Of a stretch of DNA of 64,000 bases, positions 13,201-23,000 are shown one piece after another; within the stretch, counting starts at the first letter, position 1, and every line of letters starts with the position of its first letter. Made by a program: the position numbers and the translations under genes. The notes beneath the pieces are model-generated. The model ran no database searches and was not told the DNA's origin. It worked only from the letters and a program-made list of their open reading frames with translations. The DNA comes from Costus lasius (lineage: Eukaryota; Streptophyta; Magnoliopsida; Zingiberales; Costaceae). The stretch is from the NCBI GenBank assembly GCA_027563935.2, contig CM050447.1, forward strand, positions 13,918,501 through 13,982,500, in the 5' to 3' direction.

Positions 13201-13839
13201 ACTGAGCCAATAAATGGCATGATAAATTTAAATATTGTTGCAACTTATAGTATCTTAAGATAAAACTCAACTTCTAAAGTGAGAAAGAAATAACTACATT
13301 TGAAGCATTGCATCTATTGCAACTTGCAAGTGCCAGTTAACTCAATTGATAAAGGTTTCAGATGTGCTAACAAAGTTTTGGGATCGTATCTTATCTTCAC
13401 CACTTGCCTTCCTAAAATAATAGTAAATCCATTCGTGTTCATTAATTTTAAGTGTGGCACATGAAGTTGAGATTTTGTAGGCCGTGATAAAACCATTCTG
13501 AAAAGAAAGTGACAAATCTTATAAAGATGGAACGCTGCAGGAGTACTAATCATAACCTACGTGTTACAGCCAATTGATGCCATTTCCATGTACAGGAAGA
13601 ATGCATGATGATGTCTTAGTATAAAGCAAGAATACTATCATAAAAATGATCAAATTAACAACAGAGGACATCTCCTAGCACAAATTTGCCGGACTATGAC
13701 ATGCAAGATCTGGATATACTGAAGAAGAAGGATCAAGAGATAAGACTATATTAGTGTTACCTCAAGAATTTCTTTAGATATTAGTAGGTAAACAAGCAAG
13801 AACAAAAATAATAAAAATATAAAAATCAGATGAATTAAC
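10296..13839. other. HCF164 intron, contains a long inverted repeat
   Basis: A 3.5-kb gap between the two recognisable HCF164 exons. Apart from the fold-back element at 12661-12988 I see no exon. The small ORFs here resemble nothing known. Confidence 0.6.
12661..12988. repeat. Fold-back (long inverted repeat) element, MITE-like
   Basis: Two arms of roughly 145-150 bp face each other across a short loop near 12811-12850. The outer ends read TATTGTTAAATAAGTTGAAT and TTCAACTTATTTAACAATA. The inner ends read CAGCTAAGTTCATTGGGC and GCCCAATGAACTTAGCTG. Pairing also continues through the AGAGACAAA and GGAGACCAA regions with scattered mismatches. It codes for nothing. A Tc1/Mariner- or fold-back-type MITE is the likeliest class. 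Confidence 0.8.
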
Positions 13840-14085
13840 CTCTTCGTATGGTGTGGATGCAGCAGCCACATCCTTCAAAGAAACGCCAAAATAAAGTCTT
13901 CTTGATAAGTAGAGTCCTACTGTAGCAGCAGTAGATGTCAAAGCTATACGTCTATTTATATCTTTATTTGGAAATTCTGGAAAATTATTATTTTGGGAAA
14001 CACCATCGTCTTGGTTACTCTCTTTGATTGTATCAGTCCCTGAAGTATTTTCCTCCGGATAAACAAAAAAAGTTCTTGAAGCCAC

Positions 14086-14867
14086 AAAAAATAGAACTTA
14101 CCTCTCAAAAAACATGTCTTTCCCAAGCCAGAGTTGGTACACCAGTGAATTGAATAAAAATAATATTACTACCAGGCAATGAAATTTTCAATATTCATAG
14201 CTAGAATGAAAGAAATCGAATTGGAGTCTAAAATATTATGAAGTAAGATCTCCACACGAATTATTTGCAAAATTCATACTGGAAAAGCATAAAATCATCT
14301 ACTCTAACAGTGATTATGGAGTCACACCTGTAACATGGTACGTCTGGAAAGTTAAGAACCTGGAGAGCAACCTTTCATGAATTTAAAATCTTAACCCCAC
14401 TGGACTTTATAATTTTTTATTTATGTTAGGTATCATCATTAAAAGGCAATGTTTCCTAACCAAAACCTAATAATGCAATTTGTAGACATTTTTTAGAAGA
14501 TTATTTGCATTTAGTAAAGGACCATCTTACTTAACCTTCTTCTCACCTCAATTATTGATATCTTATTCCAGGCAACTGACGTTCTCAATGGAGGCAATGA
14601 CTTTCCGTCACCAAGAACATGCAATAACAAAAAAATGAACTTTACACTGAAGCACAAAATCAAAAATTCTTTCAAGCAAGTTCAACCGTTCTTGATTCAT
14701 TGGTCACAAGAAAAGGGCTTTTCATTTGTCATGCATGTTTTCTCCTTCATCACCAAACTAAGCTTGCTTTGCACGAACTCTTCTCCCTCATATTATTTGC
14801 ATTACACTAGCTAGTCCTCACATTGTTGATTACTCATGATAAGATAAGATAGTCGATAGGCTTCTTA
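14086..14867. other. Intergenic or unrecognised 5' region of HCF164
   Basis: The transit-peptide exon of HCF164 would be expected here, but I could not recognise one on the minus strand. No other gene seen. Confidence 0.4.
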
Positions 14868-15362
14868 CAAAAATAATCGTGACAATGATATAAACCAGTT
14901 TATTCAACACCGTTATTTCCTCAATATTGAATCCCTCGTTTGGAAGCACGCCAGCTTCATCATTTCTCTCCGTTTTTTCTCTCTCTTTCCCTTTGATGTT
15001 GAACGGTGTTTCCATCTCTGTCTCCGGTGATGACGACGACGAGGTCCCGGGGAAGACGCGAGTCTGCTCTCGCCACAAGCGCCCCCCCCCCCCGGGCAGC
15101 GCGAGCTCCTCCGGAGGGCGGTGAGGACCGCAATGCGGTGGTGGCCCGTGATTCTCTTCCTCCCAGCCATTGTGTTTCTCCTTTTCAAGAGCTCGCGTAT
15201 CGGAAGGAAGCCCGACAACCAGAACCGGCCCGATCCTGTGGGTTTCGCCAAGGAGTCGACCCCGTGGAACCTAAACCGCCTCGATCCCACCACCAGAGTC
15301 TTCAACGGCAAAAGAGAGCGTACGGTGCTACAAAATTTGTTCAACACCGTTATTTCCTCAAT
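14868..15362 (+). pseudogene. DUF616 exon 1 copy B (plus strand), left arm of an inverted repeat
   Basis: The region matching exon 1 runs from the ATG at 14996 to the GAGC before GTACGG at 15319. It includes the 5' leader and the first bases of intron 1, so it was copied at DNA level. A C-tract near 15083 and neighbouring changes shift the frame: MLNGVSISVSGDDDDEVPG runs into a stop, and the membrane segment RWWPVILFLPAIVFLLF is in another frame. A 23-bp sequence beginning TTCAACACCGTTATTTCC occurs as a perfect direct repeat at 14903-14925 and 15340-15362, bracketing the copy. Confidence 0.85.
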
Positions 15363-15367
15363 TCCAA

Positions 15368-15683
15368 CTGTCCTAGCTATGACAGCCTAACATAAGATAC
15401 TACAACATAAGAATAGAAGCAAACCTTTCTTTCCATTCAGCCTCTTATCATCAGAAATTCCGTCTAACCGATACTGTTTTATCTGTATCTCAACTTCTTC
15501 TGGTGTGGCTTTGTGTTTCCTAACAATAGCCTTTGCCCCATCGTACAGGCTACTGTGAGCTCCATGTTCAGAAAGGGCAAGTATAGAATTAGTACGCCAC
15601 AGCAGAGCTTCCAGTATTCCTATTGGATCCCATCTAAATTGAGATTTTGAGTCAACCCAAATTGAAAACCTTGCATTAGGAAA
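15368..15683 (-). pseudogene. DUF616 exon 5 fragment with adjoining intron
   Basis: This repeats 17713-18051 of the intact DUF616 gene in the same orientation, including about 80 bp of intron 5 beyond the splice donor, with small deletions in the intronic part. The exon part corresponds to the segment containing FSIWVDSKSQFRRDPIG, though some codons are altered (IPDD is now ISDD). Retained intron sequence shows this is a DNA-level copy, not a retrocopy. It sits in the loop between copies B and C. Confidence 0.88.
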
Positions 15684-15729
15684 AGGGAAATTTCCTAATG
15701 CAAATTGAGATTTTTGTTATAATTACAAT

Positions 15730-16210
15730 ATTGAGGAAATAACTGTGTTGAACAAATTTTGTAGCACCGTACACTCGCTCTCTTTTGCCGTAGACGACTC
15801 TGGTGGTGGGATCGAGGTGGTTTAGGTTCCACGGGGTCGACTCCTTGGCGAAACCCACAGGATCGGGCCGGTTCTGGTTGTCGGGCTTCCTTCCGATACG
15901 CGAGCTCTCGAAGAGGAGAAGCACGATGGTTGGGAGGAAGAGAATCAAGGGCCACCACCGCATCGCGGTCCTCACCGCCCTCCGGAGGAGCTCACGCTGC
16001 CCACGGGAAGCAGGCTTCCTGCGCTTGTGGCGAGAGTGGACTCGCATCTTCCCCGGGACCTCATCGTCGTCATCACCGGAGACAGAGATAGAAACACCAT
16101 TCAACATCAAAGGGAAAGAGAGAGAAAAAATAGAGAGAAATGATGAAGTTGGCGTGCTTCCAAACGAGGGATTCAATATTGAGGAAATAACGGTGTTGAA
16201 TAAACCGGTT
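15730..16210 (-). pseudogene. DUF616 exon 1 copy C (minus strand), right arm of an inverted repeat
   Basis: Exon 1 from the ATG at 16107 to about 15775, with an open frame through the membrane segment (RWWPLILFLPTIVLLLF) to NLNHLDPTTRVVYGKRE. A 4-bp duplication (GAGCGAGT) sits at the exon end, before GTACGG. The copy is bracketed by the same 23-bp direct repeat as copy B, here at 15730-15752 and 16178-16200 with one mismatch. It is inverted relative to copy B. No exon 2 follows, only the exon 5 fragment, so it cannot encode a DUF616 protein. Confidence 0.88.
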
Positions 16211-17360
16211 TATGTAAATAATTTTAAATTTTTATCTAAATTAGTAAAAGTACAATATTTTACTATCTATAAAAGAATAAATTCTAATTGATTTGCACCA
16301 TAACCAAAAAGATAGATTGCATGATCAGATATTGGCTTGGTCAATCAATCAAGCTAGTTTGTATTATACGTTGACTTGTCCCTAAAGAGATAATCAAATT
16401 TATTGAGTACTTGCTCAAGTCGAATATTCGACTAAGGCTAATCTTTTAGAGAAGCCTAAATAATTTGAATAATCAAAAATCTCTATTGGCACAATAGGCT
16501 ATTCACATGTGATCCCAGACGATCAAGCTATTTAACCAAATGAATCAATCTTGATTGCCCATTTGACCAATCTTTGATCCTGTCCTCCTAGTCAACGATT
16601 CAATTTTAGCCATCCCAATCCGTTAATGTAATATGAACTCTGATAGAGATGTTATAACAAAAAAATCATGTATTAATTAAATATTAGTTTAGGACAAGCC
16701 AAGATCAACTACAAAGCTAATCAAACATAGAACGTTCTATAAAGTAGTTTGGAAGAAGAACAACCACCAGATTTTTTTTAAAATATACATATATTAAATG
16801 ATACAAGGATCATAATGCCCATGTAATACCTAGAAATTAGAACAGGACAGAGGCATATAGTAATTCGGCCTAAATGAGTTAACCAAACACGAGAGATGCA
16901 TAAGTAACACATTACATAACGAAATGGTAACACTGTAGTCACTAGCCAGGGTAATTCTCAGCCTCCGTCACAACTTCATCTAAAGAATATAGAATAATTT
17001 CTTACAAAAAAACATCCTTTTACGATTACCTCAATTGTAATTGACTTGGTACACTACCAAAAACTTCATTTTAATCAGCTGAGCTTCAGAGAAATTCCAG
17101 CAGTTCGACACAGATTTCTTTATCAGCTGAAGAATCGGGTGCCATTGCAAGAAGCAGATCACAGATTTTAGCAATCAGATTCACTGGGATTATTATCTTG
17201 CACATACAATGATGGCCACTGTTCCAGAAGGCAAAACATTTTTACCACTTAGAAATAATTGAGAAAAACAAGTTAGACTCAGTTAACCTCTTCAACGTTG
17301 TCAGCTACGTACCTAAAAATGAATTTGCTATAAACCTGGTCTATTTTCATCTTCAAAGCA
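16211..17360. other. Intergenic, 3' flank of the DUF616 gene
   Basis: AT-rich sequence without a recognisable exon. The part near 17000-17360 probably holds the 3' UTR of the DUF616 gene. Confidence 0.5.
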
Positions 17361-20035
17361 TTAACTAGTTTCCTTTGCAAGAGGCTTCACCTTGCGCATA
17401 TGCCCCATGCTATTTACAAGATCTTTTCTGACACATACAGGAAACAAATATATTCCATGCATCCTTAGACGTCTAAGAACATAGGGGAAGCTGAGCTGAT
17501 CTCTTGATGTGAAATGAACAACCTCATTAAACCAGAGACACATGAAAATATTGGTCGATGGAGTGTGTTCCCTCAGTATTACGGAGGCTTCAGCTAGAGC
17601 TGCACATTGACAGAACTAATAAGCATCAGCTCATGTTTATCATTACCTCTGCTACATGTGGTGAATAATTAGTTTGACCAATTCCAACATCAGACAGGCA
17701 AGGTCGAAAAGGCTGTCCTAGCTATGACAGCCTAACATGAAAGCGAAGGTGTATACTACAACATGCAAGGAACATTAAGAATAGAAGCAAACCTTTCTTT
17801 CCATTCAGCCTCTTATCATCAGGAATGCCGTCTAACCGATACTGTTTTATCTGTATCTCAACTTCTTCTGGTGTTGCTTTGTTTTTCCTAACAACAGCCT
17901 TTGCCTCATCGTACAGGCTACTGCGAGCTCCATGTTCAGAAAGGGCAAGTACAGAATTAGTACGCCATAGCAGAGCTTCCAGGATTCCTATTGGATCCCT
18001 TCTAAATTGAGATTTTGAGTCAACCCAAATTGAAAACCTTGCATTAGGAAAGAGGCGATGGCTCAACATCTGAAATAAAATAACAATTATGAGTCAGATA
18101 AAGTTTTTAACAAGTTAGGTCCTAATAAGTGATACGTAATCTGAAATTCTGCCATTAGGAAAGGCCCACAAGATGGCAAGTTTAACAGCAGCATGTTCAT
18201 CATAGAAAGGCCATAAAGTTGTAGGAAGCAGTTTAGTTTTCATTTGTCTGTGCAAATTTGAATCTCAGATATTAGGTCCAAACATATAGTCGGCAGCAAT
18301 ACTGGATATCATATAGATTTAACAGGAAAAGAGCAAAACGAAAAAACAGAAACAATTACAACAAAATTTAAAGACAAACATGGATGTAAACCAAAATTAG
18401 CTCCTCAATATTACCTTGGGTATTTTACCATTCAATCGTTGATCTGAGAAAGGAAGATCCTTGACAACCACTATTCGCCATTTACCAATCTTGTGATCAT
18501 CACCGATTACTTTTCCTCCCTTTTCCTGAGATGAAAGAGTAATTTCATCCCAGAATGCCACGTAGCAAACCTGCATTAAAATCATATAGTTGGATGATTC
18601 CATTATTTGAATAAACGTCTTAAATAGCCTAAAAGAACATGAATCAAAACCTTCATAAGCGATGCTTCTGTCATGCCAATAGGTTGGTACAGATCATCCC
18701 CTCCTCCAAATGCACATGTGGAGACAACCACTTTGCAAGTTTGCAGATATTCTTTGTCATCCTTAGAAATTTGAAATCCTCCATTTTCACTGTAAAAGCC
18801 ACAGTGAAGCTCAACAGATTCATTAACCTGAAATGAGATGCATGTCAAAGATGGAGTACATTATTTCAAACTGAAACTGACAGCCAAAGGCAATGCTAGT
18901 AATGTACATACTAACATGCCAAGCTTAGCTGTCAGATGGTAGCTGGGTGATATAAATGTTCAAATCAGACTTTCTTAGGCATATAATGTGGAAAACGAAC
19001 AAGGAATACATCCTGGAAGTATAACCGAGTACTGAGGATTATATGAGGCAGAACAAGACCTTATAACTTTCTTCTCTCTCACGAAGTGTTTGATATCCCG
19101 TGAACAAGTTAAATCTTGTAGTAACTTCTTTGTTCAGAGTATATGTGCCATTGCCTTCAATATGCTGTTCACCAGTATCTACTTTATAGATCACTCTCTT
19201 GGCAGGAAAATCATGTTCTGCAGATGCCGGAAACTCTAAATTCTCTATCTTTTCAGGACTAAGGATTTTGAGACAGGCTGTCAAAATCAAGAAAGCTCAG
19301 TATCAGTGAAAGCTAAATAGTCCTAATTCAAAAAAAAAAAGATTTTTTTTCCAGCACCTCATAATAAACCCTATTTACAGCCCCACCAAAATCTGAAGGT
19401 ATTCAAACCTAAAGATCACAGTGTAACATAATTATGCCACAAGATGTTCATGATGCTAATTTACAATATAGCTTATCTCTAACATACCTAATTCAATCGA
19501 AGGAGGCATTTCCTTGACTAAGTGTATGTTAAAAAAGCAATGTAATATCCGACTCCATCCGCATTGTGCTGAATTATCGTCAGCTTGTGGCTCATTGCAA
19601 GAACAAATTTACACAAAGATATCTTCTAAAACAAATAATTACTACTTAAAACTATCATACCCTAAGTTAATAACGAAAAAGGAACAAATTTTGTAGCACC
19701 GTACGCTCTCTTTTGCCGTTGACGACTCTGGTGGTGGGATCGAGGCGGTTTAGGTTCCACGGGGTCAACTCCTTGGCGAAACCCACAGGATCGGGCCGGT
19801 TCTGGTTGTCGGGCTTCTTTCCAATACGGGAGCTTTCGAAGAGGAGAAGCACGATGGCTGGGAGGAAGAGAATCACGGGCCACCACCGCATCGCGGTCCT
19901 CACCGCCCTCCGGAGGAGCTCGCGATGCCCGCGGGGGGCAGGCTTCCTGCGCTTGTGGCGAGAGCGGACTCGCGTCTTCCCCGAGACCTCGTCGTCGTCA
20001 TCACCGGAGACGGAGATGGAAACACCGTTCAACAT
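17361..20035 (-). CDS. DUF616 family type II membrane protein (TOD1/MUCI70-like), complete
   Basis: Six exons: 19705-20035, 19060-19277, 18651-18827, 18415-18570, 17793-18069, 17361-17599. All joins are GT-AG and in frame, giving 465 aa. The family (TOD1, MUCI70) is Golgi-located; members are annotated as probable hexosyltransferases, and TOD1 also as a ceramidase, so the exact activity is uncertain. Residues 21-31 are basic, 50-66 form a membrane anchor (RWWPVILFLPAIVLLLF), and NLNRLDPTTRVVNG follows. The conserved body includes HCGFYSENGGF, VVSTCAFGGGDDLYQPIGM, GKWRIVVVKDLPFSDQRLNG, FSIWVDSKSQFRRDP and FMCLWFNEVV. I chose the ATG at 20035 because exon copies share it; an in-frame ATG further upstream (20194) exists. 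Length is normal. Parts of this gene recur at 268-575 and 14868-16210. Confidence 0.93.
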
Positions 20036-23000
20036 CGAAGGGAGAGAGAAAAAACGGAGAGAAATGAAATGATGAAGCTGGCGTGCGGAAATAACGGAGA
20101 GAAAAAACGGAGATGGAAAAAAAACGGAGACGATTATTTTTGTTATAATTACTGTGCGGAAATAACGTGAGAAGTTGTTTTTTTGTGAATCCATAATATT
20201 GTTAGATTAATACTTATTAAATTATTAAAACATTTTTTAAAGTAATATTGAGCATTAGTTAATATTATTATAAAATCACTACTTCAATCATCTGACCTCC
20301 TCCTTAGTAATTGAGCATTAATCTTTTTGTATTATTGTAATATTGAGCATTTTGTATTAGTTAATATTATTATAAGAATGTTTCATTTTTGTTGTTTTAT
20401 TATGTTTCTCTCATTATTTTATATTCTCTTTTATTTAGCCATTTGAAAAATAATTTTTTTAATTATCATTATTACTCATAAGTGAAGTGTATAGAACAAT
20501 ATCTTACTAATGTATGCAATTTGACTAGATCACTTTAATCTTACTAAAAATAAGAAGCCTAAAAGTCAAAATGCCCGACGAAGACAAACAATAGCAACAT
20601 AAGATAAATGCTTAATGACAAAATAGCTATAGACTTATTAGACCACATATATACTTTGAGTATATATGTATATATAAATCATTAGCTCTCAATTAATAGT
20701 GCTCTTGAGTTGCAATGTATTGAGAATGTGGAACTAGTATCCTCATCATGCATTTATCCTCAGTTACTCCCTCACATCCTTTGGTCGTTTTGTCATCGCT
20801 TCATCCACTTTACCTATTTGTCAACCTGAAAAGTGTTTTTTTGCTTGAATCCATTCGCTCTTTCCTTCATGCTTAGGTTGAAGACACGAAGATGAGAAAG
20901 ATGAACAAAAAGCTAGGTTTCTTCACGTGATTGTGCTTTAGTTTTGAAGAACTAGTAAGGTAAAGAAAGCTAATGGGAGGAATGAGTTTGAGATTTTGGG
21001 GGCTTAAAATATGATGAGATTGAACAATTGAGAGTAATATTTAGTTTGCTTTTCTTTATTTTGTACAACTATTTTGTTACCTATTTATGGAGAAAAATTA
21101 TTGTAGTTATAGATGATGGAGGAGCTGTGCATCTAATTGTGCTCGATTTGTTGTGCCTAGTGAAAATTATTAGATAATATTTTCAAAAACGTTAATGTAT
21201 ATAGACAACAAAATCTTTGCTTTTTGTTGTTGTATATATTGTTCTACCTCTTTTTTATTGAGGAAAAATAGATAATCTTTTGAAAAACTAATGCTTTTGA
21301 AATCACACCTAATCCATGCATTGCTAATTATTTATCAATTAAACTAGCTCAGTAAGTCTCATTTCTAAATTTTGCAACATAAGTGAAGGAATTAATTAGT
21401 TGAATAGACTGGTATTTTATCAGGTTATACTGCAATTACTTCAACAACAAAAAAAAATCCTTGGCCATTTCATGACAATGATCGATACTTGCAATCCTTG
21501 AAATCATAGTTTTCAGTCTTGTTCACACTAACACACTTGTATTTACTCGGACCGATATACGGCACAGGGTTAGATCATTGCACATTGAAATCAAACCTTG
21601 AATCATAATTGAAACTACTTGATAAAATAGGATGCTTTCTCCTTGTAATAATCATAAAGCCAATCTCTTATAATACTGATTTCCGTATCCCTCTGCTCTA
21701 TCAACCAGATGGGATCCTCCTCAGTTGAAACACGCAGATCGATGTGATGTGCCCCTGCAAACAAATATTAAATGTAAATAGAACTGTCTTCCGAAGAAAA
21801 ATAATAGATCAAACTACGCAAGAAATACCTAGTTCAGTTACAAGCGCAACGATACTCTCCGACATATTCTGAAGGACACTGGAAACCAGAGCACATTGAA
21901 AGAACCATCAAGCTCAAAGGCAATAGATGTTGAAGCAAAAGAAAAAAAAAGGAAAAGGTTTTCAAGAAAAACAAATAAAGAGCTTTACCTGCCACCACTC
22001 CAAGGATCCAGCAATCCATTTGAGAATATGATATTGCTGCCAAATTTCTTCAATACTGTCTTGATATCCTTTAGAATTTGATGTTTGGCAACATTATTAT
22101 GAGAATACAGTTTAAGATATTTAAACACTAGCAGGAAAGATTAGTTATTATTCAGCAAACGATCAAAACAAACTTACAATATTTGGAAGAATAACTGATT
22201 AAAGCTTTTATATCATAAATTGGACTAAACAATGATTGCTTATCCACTAACAAAAACAAACCACTTAGAGAGCGCTTATGATACCACCAGGAACCTATTT
22301 GATCAAATGCAGAATATATTCAGTAGTTTATTGCACTATTCTAGTGTCAGCTATACCAAAGTGGCAACAAAATTTTGACAGAGCGGAAGTATGAAGAATT
22401 GCAACTTAAAACAACTAATGTACATGTTGCAGGGCACAAAACTAGTTTAGAGGCTCTATAGGATCAGATCATAAGATCCTATAAGTATAATAAAATAATA
22501 ATATTTTATACATTATGTGCATATATTAGTGTATAAACTGTAAAGATGTAACTCCTTAAATTTTAATCTTTAAACTATGCACTACAGTCCTAACTCCTTA
22601 AGCCCTGAGTCCTAACAAGGAAAGAATAAGTAACAAAGGTGAAAGAAGGGGTATAGGGAAAAAAAAAAAATAGTCCTCGGCAGCTATGGCAGCTATGACA
22701 TGTGTCCTTTCAGTGCAGCAACAAAGAGCTCCTATGCAATAGTCCTTCCCGAGCGGCAATGACTTATTTGACTTGTGTCCTTCCTTAGCGGTAGAGAAGA
22801 GCTCCCCCAGCAATGACAACAAACAGAGGTTCCCGAGTGTCCCGCATGATCTACGTAGATCACGTCCTGTCCAAGTAGTGACAAAGAGAGGAACTCAAGT
22901 GGCGACAAAGAAGAGACAAAGAGCTTGCAAGATGCGGCAACTTACTTGTTTGTGAAACGACTTTGTTGAGTTAACTTTGCTAACCTTATCCGAGTCAATT

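Larger units (their letters stand above)
10221..14085 (-). pseudogene. HCF164: HCF164 thioredoxin-like protein, 5' fragment
   Basis: HCF164 is a thylakoid-membrane thioredoxin-like protein needed for cytochrome b6f assembly. Two exons are recognisable. The first (13840 to about 14085) encodes FPNKDINRRIAL, a membrane segment and FGVSLKDVAAASTPYEE. The second (10221-10295) encodes [20 protein letters not shown] and HELAP, with the redox motif WCDVC. The join YEE|ALTNGK is phase 0 with GT-AG sites. After HELAP the sequence leaves the family and reaches a stop within a few codons; the later thioredoxin exons (VNFVMLNVDN region and beyond) are absent. I could not find the transit-peptide exon upstream of 14085, where the open frame has no ATG. 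A complete copy is expected left of the window if the tandem duplication is real. Confidence 0.85.

Noticed and set aside
15006..15395. 129-aa plus ORF and 14913-15347 minus ORF over exon 1 copy B
   Set aside because: Both are antisense or wrong-frame readings of the GC-rich DUF616 exon 1 sequence.
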